From Propionibacteriaceae bacterium UBA6122 (GTDB lineage Bacteria > Actinomycetota > Actinomycetes > Propionibacteriales > Propionibacteriaceae), in contig DIVW01000023.1 in assembly GCA_002428365.1 (NCBI GenBank), forward strand, positions 68,190-76,015: a stretch of 7,826 nucleotides of DNA, in the 5' to 3' direction. Position 1 is the stretch's first letter. Every line of letters starts with the position of its first letter. Made by a program: the position numbers and the translations under genes. Below are positions 1 to 5,220 of this stretch, in pieces. Under the pieces are notes generated by a model. The model searched no databases, was not told where the DNA came from, and saw only the letters and a list, made by a program, of their open reading frames with translations.

Positions 1-74
1 CAGTCGAATGCATCGGCCCAGCCGCTGAGTTCGTTGTCGAGCTGGCGAGGGTGTGACGCCCTCGACCACGTCCA
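1..74. other. Left window edge, coding status unresolved
   Basis: Seventy-four bases lie beyond the stop of the aldo/keto reductase. On the minus strand an ATG (75-73) overlaps the reductase TAA by one base (TAATG) and opens a frame that runs off the window, so a further operon gene could begin here. Its 25 predicted residues are Arg-rich and match no family I know. On the plus strand a frame open from the edge ends at TGA 54-56, with the plausible C-terminus VECIGPAAEFVVELARV, so the end of a convergent gene is equally possible. The sequence shown cannot decide between them. Confidence 0.25.
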
Positions 75-1046
75 TTAGCGGTTAACTGAACTCATGTCCG
101 CGTAGCGATCTCCCACCGGCGGTTGGAGGCTACTGAGGGCGGCCAGTTGCTGTGCAGAAAGCTCGATGGCATCTGCCCCGACGTTCTCCTCTAGGTAGCT
201 GACGCGCTTCGTCCCGGGAATCGGGACGATGTCGCTGCCTTGGGCGAGCAGCCAGGCAAGAGCCACCTGTCCGGGCTTGGCGTCGAGTTGGGCGGCGATG
301 GCCACGACTTCGTCCACGATTGCCTTGTTGGCCTCCAGGGCGATGAAGCGCGGGTTGCTGCGCCGGAAGTCGTGCTCGGCGAACTGGTCAACCGAGGTGA
401 TTGCGCCGGTAAGGAAACCGCGGCCCAACGGCGAGTACGGCACGAAACCGATGCCGAGTTCGCGCGTTGTTGCCAGGATCTCCGCCTCTGGGTCGCGCGA
501 CCACAGCGAGTATTCGGTTTGCAGCGCTGTCACCGGGTGCACCGCATGTGCCCGACGGATGGTGGCCGGTGCCGCCTCCGACAGACCGTAGCCGCGGATC
601 TTCCCCTCGCTAATGAGCGCGGCCAACTCGCCGACGGTCTCTTCGATCGGGGTGCCTGGGTCCATCCGATGCTGGTAGAACAAGTCGATGTAGTCGGTGC
701 GGAGCCGGCGCAGCGAACCCTCGACCGATGCCCGCACGTTCGCAGCGGTACCGTCCAGCCCGGACGAGCCGTCACCCGCGTTGTGGAAGGTGCCGAACTT
801 GGTGGCAATCACGGCCTCCTCCCGGCGGCCAGCGAGTGCCTTACCGAGCAGTTCCTCATTGAGGTGCGGCCCATACATTTCCGCCGTGTCGAGGAGGGTC
901 ACCCCGAGTTCGAGGGCGCGGTGGATGGTGCGGATCGACTCAGCGTCGTCGGAGGCCGCGCCAGTGTAGAAGGCGCTCATGCCCATCAGGCCGAGGCCGA
1001 TGCGTCCCACTGAGGGACCGGACGTGCCGAGGATGGTCTTCTTCAT
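75..1046 (-). CDS. Aldo/keto reductase
   Basis: A predicted cytosolic NADPH-dependent oxidoreductase of the aldo/keto reductase superfamily, 323 residues, the usual full length. It would reduce aldehydes or ketones to alcohols; the physiological substrate cannot be read from the sequence. The catalytic tetrad is complete: Asp53 and Tyr58 in LLDTAEMYG, Lys83 in ATKFG and His126 in YQHR. The C-terminal cofactor signature IPGTKR (276-281), which contacts the NADP 2'-phosphate in this family, is present. The overall pattern (IGLGLMGMS near the N-terminus, LDTAEMYG, YSPLGRGFLTG) is that of the YakC/AKR13-like group. The ATG at 1046 overlaps the upstream MerR gene's TGA as ATGA, and an AGAGGT-like ribosome site precedes it inside the end of that gene, so translation is probably coupled. 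Expression should follow the MerR promoter at 1416-1446. Family assignment is firm; the substrate is unknown. Confidence 0.93.
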   Translation of the reverse strand: MKKTILGTSGPSVGRIGLGLMGMSAFYTGAASDDAESIRTIHRALELGVTLLDTAEMYGPHLNEELLGKALAGRREEAVIATKFGTFHNAGDGSSGLDGTAANVRASVEGSLRRLRTDYIDLFYQHRMDPGTPIEETVGELAALISEGKIRGYGLSEAAPATIRRAHAVHPVTALQTEYSLWSRDPEAEILATTRELGIGFVPYSPLGRGFLTGAITSVDQFAEHDFRRSNPRFIALEANKAIVDEVVAIAAQLDAKPGQVALAWLLAQGSDIVPIPGTKRVSYLEENVGADAIELSAQQLAALSSLQPPVGDRYADMSSVNR

Positions 1047-1408
1047 TTGGCTACCTCTTTCTGGTAGAGCGCGATTTTGTAGTCGATGGCCTCAAGAGCT
1101 TGGGTCATCTCCTCGAGCTGCGCCTGCACCGTGATGCGGTGCCGCGCCAGCAGTTCCAGGCGGTCAGGAGTCGTGGCAGCGCCAGCACGGACGAGCTCGA
1201 CGTATTCGCGAACGCGCGCGATCGGCATCGAGGTCGACCGCAGTCGGGTGAGGAAGATCACCCAGGCAATGTCGGCCTCGGAGTACTCCCGGTGGGTGGA
1301 GGAACCGCGTTCGACCGGGGTGAGCATGAGCCCAGCCCGCTCGTAGTAGCGCAGTGTGTGGGTGGACAGGCCGGTGGCCTCGGCGACGGCGGAGATCGAA
1401 TAGGACAT
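1043..1408 (-). CDS. MerR-family transcriptional regulator
   Basis: A 121-residue regulator of the MerR family. The N-terminal winged helix-turn-helix covers about residues 1-70: the recognition region is SISAVAEATGLSTHTLRYYERAGL (key residues T18, R20, Y21, Y22, E23) and the wing includes HREYSEADI. Residues about 78-115 form a predicted antiparallel coiled coil for dimerisation. The protein ends there, with no ligand domain and no cysteines, so it is not a metal or redox sensor of the classical MerR or SoxR type. The effector is unknown, perhaps an aldehyde or another electrophile given its partner. It is the first gene of a two-gene operon with an aldo/keto reductase, a common pairing in actinobacteria. 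The promoter directly upstream has the elongated spacer and dyad expected of its own target, so autoregulation is likely. The start codon lies only about 1 nt past the predicted transcription start, although GAGG sits 3-4 nt before the ATG. Confidence 0.92.
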   Translation of the reverse strand: MSYSISAVAEATGLSTHTLRYYERAGLMLTPVERGSSTHREYSEADIAWVIFLTRLRSTSMPIARVREYVELVRAGAATTPDRLELLARHRITVQAQLEEMTQALEAIDYKIALYQKEVAK

Positions 1409-1415
1409 TGACCTC

Positions 1416-1446
1416 AGGCTAGAACTTAGAGCGCGCTCGAAGTCAA
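1416..1446 (-). promoter_or_regulatory. MerR-type promoter and operator for the MerR-AKR operon
   Basis: Reading the minus strand, a -35 TTGACT (1446-1441) and a -10 TAGCCT (1421-1416) are separated by 19 bp instead of 17. The spacer carries the dyad ACTTCGAGCG/CGCTCTAAGT (1443-1424), whose 10-bp arms match at 9 positions. A 19-20 bp spacer with a dyad between the -35 and -10 boxes is the hallmark of promoters that MerR-family activators remodel by DNA distortion. The predicted transcription start is near 1409, next to the ATG at 1408, so the mRNA would be leaderless or nearly so. Confidence 0.8.
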
Positions 1447-1468
1447 GCTCGGGTACCGGGTCCGGCGC

Positions 1469-1754
1469 TCACGGAAGGTGGTAGTCGTCGCCGTAGGTCT
1501 GCCACTCCAGCGGCGGGTCCAGGTTGAGGTTGCCGGCGGTGAGGAACACCCGTTGTGCATCGTCGATTCGGGATGTGTCGGCGTGGGCTTCCTCGGTTTT
1601 CATTACTGCGATCCGGGCGGTGAAGAAGGCTTCCAGGTAGCGGGTCTCGTCCCCGCCCTGGCTGGGGGTGGACGCTTTGGCCATTGCCGCAGCGCGGATG
1701 CCGCCGAAGCTCTCTGCATCCTCTCCTGGGCCGTGCATGACGATTGCGTCGTAG
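1469..1754 (-). pseudogene. Detached 3' end of a GH46 chitosanase gene
   Basis: This stretch encodes the last 94 residues of a GH46 chitosanase and its stop, matching residues 192-285 of the intact protein at 5217-6074 with no amino-acid difference. The nucleotide identity block is 286 bp (1469-1754 against 5217-5502) with six mismatches: at 1470, 1472, 1475, 1568, 1598 and 1712. Homology ends abruptly at 1754/1755, where codon 191 would continue. Upstream of that the frame stays open for about 20 unrelated codons and meets a stop near 1815. Both catalytic acids (Glu65 and Asp83 of the full protein) and the signal peptide lie in the missing part, so this cannot be an active chitosanase. The ATG at 1738 is only the internal Met197, and I see no convincing ribosome site before it. 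It is best read as a displaced 3' end rather than a gene in its own right. Confidence 0.9.
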
Positions 1755-1791
1755 GCACTGGTTATGGCGGGATCGCTCGCTCGATTGGCCC

Positions 1792-1860
1792 TGCTAGACG
1801 CACATTGCGCATGATGCTAGAACAACATTACACGGCCTGCTAGATTGACATTAGTGTGCT
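1792..1860 (+). repeat. Three 23-bp direct repeats upstream of the ATPase gene
   Basis: TGCTAGA occurs at 1792, 1815 and 1838, exactly 23 bp apart, and each copy is followed after three variable bases by ACATT and a purine. The unit is therefore TGCTAGA-N3-ACATTR-N7. The third copy contains a perfect -35 hexamer, TTGACA (1845-1850). A matching -10 is weak (TTGTGT at 1868-1873), so the promoter call is tentative. Spacing of about two helical turns puts all copies on one DNA face, as for a cooperatively bound operator or an iteron-like array. The local sequence is less GC-rich than the neighbouring genes. Confidence 0.75.
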
Positions 1861-1894
1861 TGGTGGGTTGTGTCGGTGGGGAAGGTGGTTGTTT

Positions 1895-3160
1895 ATGGGC
1901 GCCGAGAGATCCTACGTCCCGCGCTATGTCGACCGCGCACTGGATCGGTTGCTCGGTGAGTTGCCAGCGGTGATGCTCACCGGGCCAAGGGGCTGCGGTA
2001 AGACGACGACCGCGCTGCGCCGGGCTACCTCGGTGATGCGGCTTGATCACCCCGAGGAGGCGGGGGCGTTCCGGGCGTCTCCAGATGCAATCCTTGCCGC
2101 CCAGGCCACGCCAGTGCTGGTCGACGAGTGGCAGGCCGTCCCTGAATCGATGGGAGCTATCAAGCGAGCGGTTGATAGCGGTTCTGGCGCGGGCCGATTC
2201 CTGATCACCGGCAGCGTTCGCGCTCGGCTGGACCCTGCGGGCTGGCCTGCCACCGGAAGGGTCGTACCACTGGCGATGGCGGGGCTAACTGTTGGCGAAA
2301 TCGAACGCCGTGCAGGCGCCGCCGAAGTTATTGAGCAGTTGTTCGGCGACCAGGATCCAACCGTGGCCACCCTAGAACCAGTCTCCAGCTTGATCGACTA
2401 CGTCGACCATGCCTTGCGAGGTGGCTTTCCTGACGCGATTGGCCTTGGCGACTTTGCCCGCGCCGCCTGGTACGACGGTTACGCCGACCAACTCATCCAT
2501 CACGACGTCTCCGACCTGGCAGGGGTTCGCTCCCCGTCCGGCTTGGCCGCTTTGCTGCGCGCCATCGCGCTCAACACCGCCGGAATGCCAGCTCTCGCGA
2601 CTCTTGCAGAGGCCGCCGGCATTGACCACCGCACCGCAAGGTCCTACCTAGACCTGCTCGAAGACCTCCGGATCGTCGAGCGCGTTCCCGCCTGGACCAC
2701 CAATCGGCTCGCCCGTATGGTCAAGACCCCGAAGTACTACCTCCTCGACCCCGGGCTTGCCGCGCACCTGGCAGGCGACACCCGGGCGGGTGTGCTCAAG
2801 AGCGGCGACCGGCTCGGGCGGCTTATTGACACTTTTGTGCTGGCTCAACTTCGGCCGCTTCTCAGGTTGTCCACACCCACAGTTACCGTCCACCACCTCC
2901 GAGATGGCAACCAAACCCGGGAGATTGACCTCGTCCTCGAATCGGCTTCCGGTCAAATTGTGGGTATCGAAATCAAGGCCGCCAATGCCGTTGAGGGTCG
3001 CGACGCTCGGCATCTCGGCTGGCTTCGTGACCAGATCGGGACGTCCTTCCAGCGTGGCTTCGTTCTGCACACAGGCTCAACCACTTATCCGCTCGGCGAG
3101 CGGCTCTGGGCGATGCCGATCGCCGCTATCTGGCAGGGCCGCAGTTCGGGCGATGGCTGA
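1895..3160 (+). CDS. AAA_14/DUF4143 ATPase (COG1373 type)
   Basis: A 421-residue predicted P-loop ATPase of the AAA_14 plus DUF4143 architecture, of normal length for the family. Walker A is GPRGCGKT (30-37, Lys36). Walker B is PVLVDEWQ (73-80, Asp77-Glu78), and a sensor-like FLITGS lies at 102-107. A helical, winged-helix-like section follows (about 215-265, with LAEAAGIDHRTARSYLDLLE). The C-terminal DUF4143 part carries a PD-(D/E)xK-like pattern, REID (Asp345) and EIK (Glu359, Lys361), so a nuclease fold is possible but unproven. Family members are widespread orphan ATPases, often in mobile or variable regions, with no settled role. I chose ATG 1895 over GTG 1856 because AAGGTGG (1882-1888) sits 6 nt before it and because the 13 extra residues are Trp/Gly-rich and unlike family N-termini (normally a short basic lead, then YVDRALDRLL). 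It stands alone; a 7-bp hairpin (3155-3170) spans its stop codon. Confidence 0.88.
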   Translation: MGAERSYVPRYVDRALDRLLGELPAVMLTGPRGCGKTTTALRRATSVMRLDHPEEAGAFRASPDAILAAQATPVLVDEWQAVPESMGAIKRAVDSGSGAGRFLITGSVRARLDPAGWPATGRVVPLAMAGLTVGEIERRAGAAEVIEQLFGDQDPTVATLEPVSSLIDYVDHALRGGFPDAIGLGDFARAAWYDGYADQLIHHDVSDLAGVRSPSGLAALLRAIALNTAGMPALATLAEAAGIDHRTARSYLDLLEDLRIVERVPAWTTNRLARMVKTPKYYLLDPGLAAHLAGDTRAGVLKSGDRLGRLIDTFVLAQLRPLLRLSTPTVTVHHLRDGNQTREIDLVLESASGQIVGIEIKAANAVEGRDARHLGWLRDQIGTSFQRGFVLHTGSTTYPLGERLWAMPIAAIWQGRSSGDG

Positions 3161-3177
3161 TCCATCGGCCCGCCCAG

Positions 3178-3233
3178 CTGGAAAGCGGGGTGGGAGCACG
3201 GCCTCACGAGTTTGAATCTCATATCCTCCGCCA
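3178..3233 (+). pseudogene. tRNA-Ser-like 3' half (relic)
   Basis: The stretch resembles the 3' half of an actinobacterial tRNA-Ser with anticodon GGA. It has an anticodon-loop-like CTGGAAA (3178-3184), a long variable region, a T arm with stem ACGAG/CTCAT (3206-3210, 3218-3222; 4 of 5 pairs) around loop TTTGAAT, the acceptor strand ATCCTCC (3223-3229), discriminator G and encoded CCA (3231-3233). There is no matching 5' half with GGAGGAT upstream; the ATPase gene occupies that position. The T loop has T where C56 is expected, and one stem pair is broken. I therefore read it as a decayed or displaced 3' end, such as is left by integration into a tRNA gene, not a working tRNA. Confidence 0.6.
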
Positions 3234-3273
3234 GTCCGAATCCCGTCCCAGCAGGGGCAGGAATAGCTGCGCG

Positions 3274-3325
3274 TTGGGGCAGTGGCCGAATCGGTTGAAC
3301 AGTGGCTGCGTCTGGGTAACTCCTA
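3274..3325 (+). other. tRNA-like 5' half fragment
   Basis: GTGGCCGAATCGGTTGAA (3282-3299) closely resembles the D arm of a class II (Ser/Leu) tRNA, and GTCTGG (3310-3315) resembles the start of a serine anticodon loop. It lies downstream of the tRNA-Ser-like 3' half, the reverse of a normal gene order. Extra bases between the D loop and the anticodon region, and a poor acceptor match before it, mean it does not fold as a tRNA by eye. It could be a decayed neighbouring tRNA gene or chance similarity. Confidence 0.3.
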
Positions 3326-3334
3326 GCGTCAGCG

Positions 3335-3389
3335 GCCGCACGCGGGTCTGGTTGGTCCCCCCGGTGTACCTTCCAGTCCCGCGTGCGGC
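3335..3389. terminator. Long hairpin between convergent genes
   Basis: A perfect 12-bp inverted repeat, GCCGCACGCGGG (3335-3346) against CCCGCGTGCGGC (3378-3389), continues inward. After a T-T mismatch come CTGG/CCAG (3348-3351, 3373-3376), then a 2x2 internal loop and GGT/ACC (3354-3356, 3368-3370). That gives 19 pairs with an 11-nt apical loop. It sits between the convergent ATPase and membrane-protein genes, so a bidirectional terminator is the simplest reading. No T-tract follows on either strand, so a recombination site or structured RNA element stays possible. Confidence 0.5.
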
Positions 3390-3436
3390 TCTGCCGATGG
3401 CCCAGGGCGAGCTTCATTGCTCGTCCTGCACCACGC

Positions 3437-4243
3437 TCATCCCCGGCTTGCTGTGGCAAGCGGTTGCCGGGAGGGCATTCGAGGCGCCCGAAGGCGCACC
3501 GGGACGACGGCAAGGATCACTATGGCGGCAGCAACCGCAGCCGCAGTCCCGGTCAAGGCTGAAGCCGGATCGCCGGTAAAGCGGCCAACCGCGATCCAGC
3601 CCAGACCCCACGCCATCGCTGCGGCGATGGTGAGGCGTCCACCCATCGTGCGTGCCAGCAGGATGCCCAGCACGGCGCCGAGAGCGAGTACCGCGGGTGC
3701 CCAAGGCTCCGCATTCGGCCCGACTGAAGGTAGGCCCGAGGCCACCAGTGCTGCGGTCACGTTGGCCAGGGTGGCGACACTGGTCCAACCCAGGTAGAGG
3801 CCGAAGGTGCCGTCCAGCAGGACGGCTTCTGCTCGGCTGGCGGGCGGCCTTCTGGCCAGCAATCGAACGGTGATGCCGAGGGTGAACACCAGGGCGAAGA
3901 TGACCACGACACTCGCCCAGATCCAACCCGCCTGCACCACCATCAACCAGGCGCCGTTCAGCACCATCGAGAGCGCTGCCAGCACAGCCACTGCGTCTGT
4001 TCTGGCCGAATGCCGGGAGAACGGCAACACCTGCCAGACGGCGAAGCTGAACAGGCCCAGGTAGATGAGCGACCAGATCGAGAAGGCCGGTGCGGCTGGC
4101 GCGAGCAGGGTGGCATTGGCGGCAAGGCTTCCGCCGATGCTGCTTTCTACCGGCGTGCCCAGCAGCCCGAATCCGTACAAGGTGCCGATCAGCATCACCA
4201 CGGCACTGCCTACTACCAGCCATCGGCGCGGATCTCGCGACAT
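3437..4243 (-). CDS. TspO-related (tryptophan-rich sensory-like) multipass membrane protein
   Basis: A 268-residue integral membrane protein with about eight hydrophobic segments (roughly 8-28, 54-73, 83-103, 107-130, 142-166, 182-199, 203-220 and 232-249). The segment PAAPAFSIWSLIYLGLFSF (49-67) resembles the Pro/Trp/Tyr pattern of the TspO/MBR family, and actinobacterial proteins of this kind are usually annotated as tryptophan-rich sensory proteins. Classical TspO has about 160 residues and five helices, so this is at best a longer relative, and the porphyrin or sterol binding known for TspO should not be assumed. I chose ATG 4243: it follows a G-rich ribosome site (GGGGGG, 5 nt upstream) and gives a short cytoplasmic lead, MSRDPRR. 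An ATG at 4360 in the same frame would add 39 hydrophilic residues translated from the promoter region. It is divergent from the CarH-like regulator, with 131 bp between start codons, and is its most likely target. Confidence 0.7.
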   Translation of the reverse strand: MSRDPRRWLVVGSAVVMLIGTLYGFGLLGTPVESSIGGSLAANATLLAPAAPAFSIWSLIYLGLFSFAVWQVLPFSRHSARTDAVAVLAALSMVLNGAWLMVVQAGWIWASVVVIFALVFTLGITVRLLARRPPASRAEAVLLDGTFGLYLGWTSVATLANVTAALVASGLPSVGPNAEPWAPAVLALGAVLGILLARTMGGRLTIAAAMAWGLGWIAVGRFTGDPASALTGTAAAVAAAIVILAVVPVRLRAPRMPSRQPLATASRG

Positions 4244-4254
4244 GATTGCCCCCC

Positions 4255-4323
4255 AACATTTGACAGAAGCATCGCAACTGAGTGGCGACTTGCCAAGTTG
4301 TGAGCGCCAAACATTAGACAGAA
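4255..4323. promoter_or_regulatory. Candidate operator: 14-bp repeat pair in the divergent region
   Basis: AACATTTGACAGAA (4255-4268) and AACATTAGACAGAA (4310-4323) differ at one base and lie exactly 55 bp apart. CarH-type regulators are known to bind tandem 11-bp direct repeats, and 55 is five such units, though I do not see clear intervening copies. A palindrome, ACTTG-C-CAAGT (4288-4298), lies between the two. The left repeat reaches the transcription start predicted for the membrane-protein gene and the right one lies upstream of the CarH-like gene, so a regulator here could act on both genes. The sites are inferred, not matched to a known operator. Confidence 0.5.
4268..4296 (-). promoter_or_regulatory. 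Predicted promoter of the TspO-related gene
   Basis: On the minus strand, TTGGCA (4296-4291; five of six consensus bases) is followed after exactly 17 bp by GATGCT (4273-4268), a weak -10. Transcription would begin near 4261, giving an untranslated leader of about 18 nt that contains the G-rich ribosome site. The -35 lies inside the ACTTGCCAAGT palindrome and the start overlaps the left 14-bp repeat, as expected of a repressible promoter. Confidence 0.4.
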
Positions 4324-4359
4324 TACGTAGTTGGCCGTCCAGGGTGAGGGGAGGGGGCA

Positions 4360-4365
4360 TAGCAT
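4360..4365 (+). promoter_or_regulatory. Possible -10 box for a leaderless CarH-like mRNA
   Basis: TAGCAT (4360-4365) ends 9 nt before the ATG at 4375, putting the transcription start at about 4372, next to the start codon. No ribosome site lies 4-12 nt before the ATG; the nearest purine-rich stretch (GGGGAGGGGG) is about 17-27 nt away. No good -35 is visible at normal spacing. Leaderless mRNAs are common in actinobacteria, so this is plausible but unproven. Confidence 0.35.
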
Positions 4366-4374
4366 TACCCCGTC

Positions 4375-5220
4375 ATGTTCACGATCAAAAAGGCGGCCGC
4401 GCTGACCGGCGTCCCCGAGCACACGCTTCGGGCCTGGGAGCGTCGCTACGCCCTTGTGGAACCCACCCGCACTGACGCGGGATACCGGCAGTACAGCCGA
4501 GACCAACTGACCCAAATTCAGCGCATGCGTGAACTCATCGAAGCCGGCTGGTCGACCAGAGCGGCGGCAGCCGAGGTCGTCCGCCGCCAGCAGGTGGGCG
4601 GGGTCGATGACCCCTTCGCCGAGTTGATCGCCGGCGCGGCGGCGCTTGATCCCCAGCGGGTCTCGCGGGAACTGAATGCACAGTTTGCCGGTGCCGAGTT
4701 TGAGGCGGTGGTCGACCAATGGCTGCTGCCCGCACTTACCCGACTGGGCCTGGCCTGGGCCGATGGTGCGGTGTCAGTGGCCGGGGAGCACCTCGTCGCC
4801 AATCAGGTGATGCGGCACATCGCGGCGGCCTACGAACAAGCCAAGCCCAGCAATGTGGGCCCTCCGGTGCTTATCGGCGCCCCAGAGGGAGTGGACCACC
4901 AGTTGGGTGTCTTTGCCTTCGCTGCGGCCTGCCGCCGTCGGGGCCTGCCCACGATCTACCTCGGCGCGAGGGTGCCGCTGGCGAGTTGGCTGGACGCGGC
5001 GCAACGTACCCATCCCCGGGCTGTGGTCACCACCGTGCCGCGGAATCGGGATGTCGCCAAGGTGGCTCGGATGGTGCAAGAACTCGATGCTGTCGCGGTA
5101 CCGATATTCCTTGGCGGGCGCTATCAGCACCTCGTCGAGGCGCCGGCCCGCCAACTGGGCCACCGCATCGGGGCCGCTGCGGACAGCCTCGCCGAGGGCG
5201 CCCTCGCCTTAGGCGCTTAA
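4375..5220 (+). CDS. CarH/LitR-type B12-dependent MerR photoregulator
   Basis: A 281-residue regulator with the three-part architecture of adenosylcobalamin-dependent light sensors. The MerR winged helix occupies about residues 1-70 (TIKKAAALTGVPEHTLRAWERRY, then GYRQYS). The helical B12-cap domain (about 78-155) holds the diagnostic Wx9EH motif: Trp128, Glu138, His139. The Rossmann B12-binding domain (about 164-280) has the lower-ligand His175 in VDHQLG and the GGRY loop (247-250). In the well-studied CarH proteins, dark tetramers with AdoCbl repress, and light breaks the Co-C bond and releases DNA. The ligand motif is normally (E/D)xHxxG; here the acidic residue is one place closer to the His (position 174) and Val173 takes its usual place, while Glu171 lies nearby. 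Carotenoid genes, the common CarH targets, are not in the window; the divergent TspO-related gene is the likely target. Its TAA overlaps the opposing chitosanase stop. Confidence 0.88.
   Translation: MFTIKKAAALTGVPEHTLRAWERRYALVEPTRTDAGYRQYSRDQLTQIQRMRELIEAGWSTRAAAAEVVRRQQVGGVDDPFAELIAGAAALDPQRVSRELNAQFAGAEFEAVVDQWLLPALTRLGLAWADGAVSVAGEHLVANQVMRHIAAAYEQAKPSNVGPPVLIGAPEGVDHQLGVFAFAAACRRRGLPTIYLGARVPLASWLDAAQRTHPRAVVTTVPRNRDVAKVARMVQELDAVAVPIFLGGRYQHLVEAPARQLGHRIGAAADSLAEGALALGA

Noticed and set aside
1469..1738. An independent 89-residue gene starting at ATG 1738
   Set aside because: It equals residues 197-285 of the intact chitosanase; the ATG is an internal Met codon, and signal peptide and catalytic residues are absent.
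1478..1843. Plus-strand ORF antisense to the chitosanase fragment, with a near copy starting in the second repeat
   Set aside because: It is the reverse strand of the duplicated chitosanase 3' end. Its recurrence reflects the DNA repeat, not a conserved protein.
1856..1894. GTG start at 1856 for the ATPase, adding 13 residues
   Set aside because: The extra residues are Trp/Gly-rich, the codon lies inside the third direct repeat, and the ATG at 1895 has a well-placed AAGGTGG ribosome site.
3190..3579. Plus-strand ORF of 129 codons crossing the tRNA-like region
   Set aside because: Its start (RPHEFESHILRQ) is a typical translation of a tRNA T arm and acceptor end, and the rest overlaps the membrane-protein gene on the other strand in shadow composition.
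4244..4360. N-terminal extension of the membrane protein from ATG 4360
   Set aside because: The 39 added residues are hydrophilic and would be translated through both 14-bp repeats and the predicted promoter. The ATG at 4243 has a G-rich ribosome site and a normal cytoplasmic lead.
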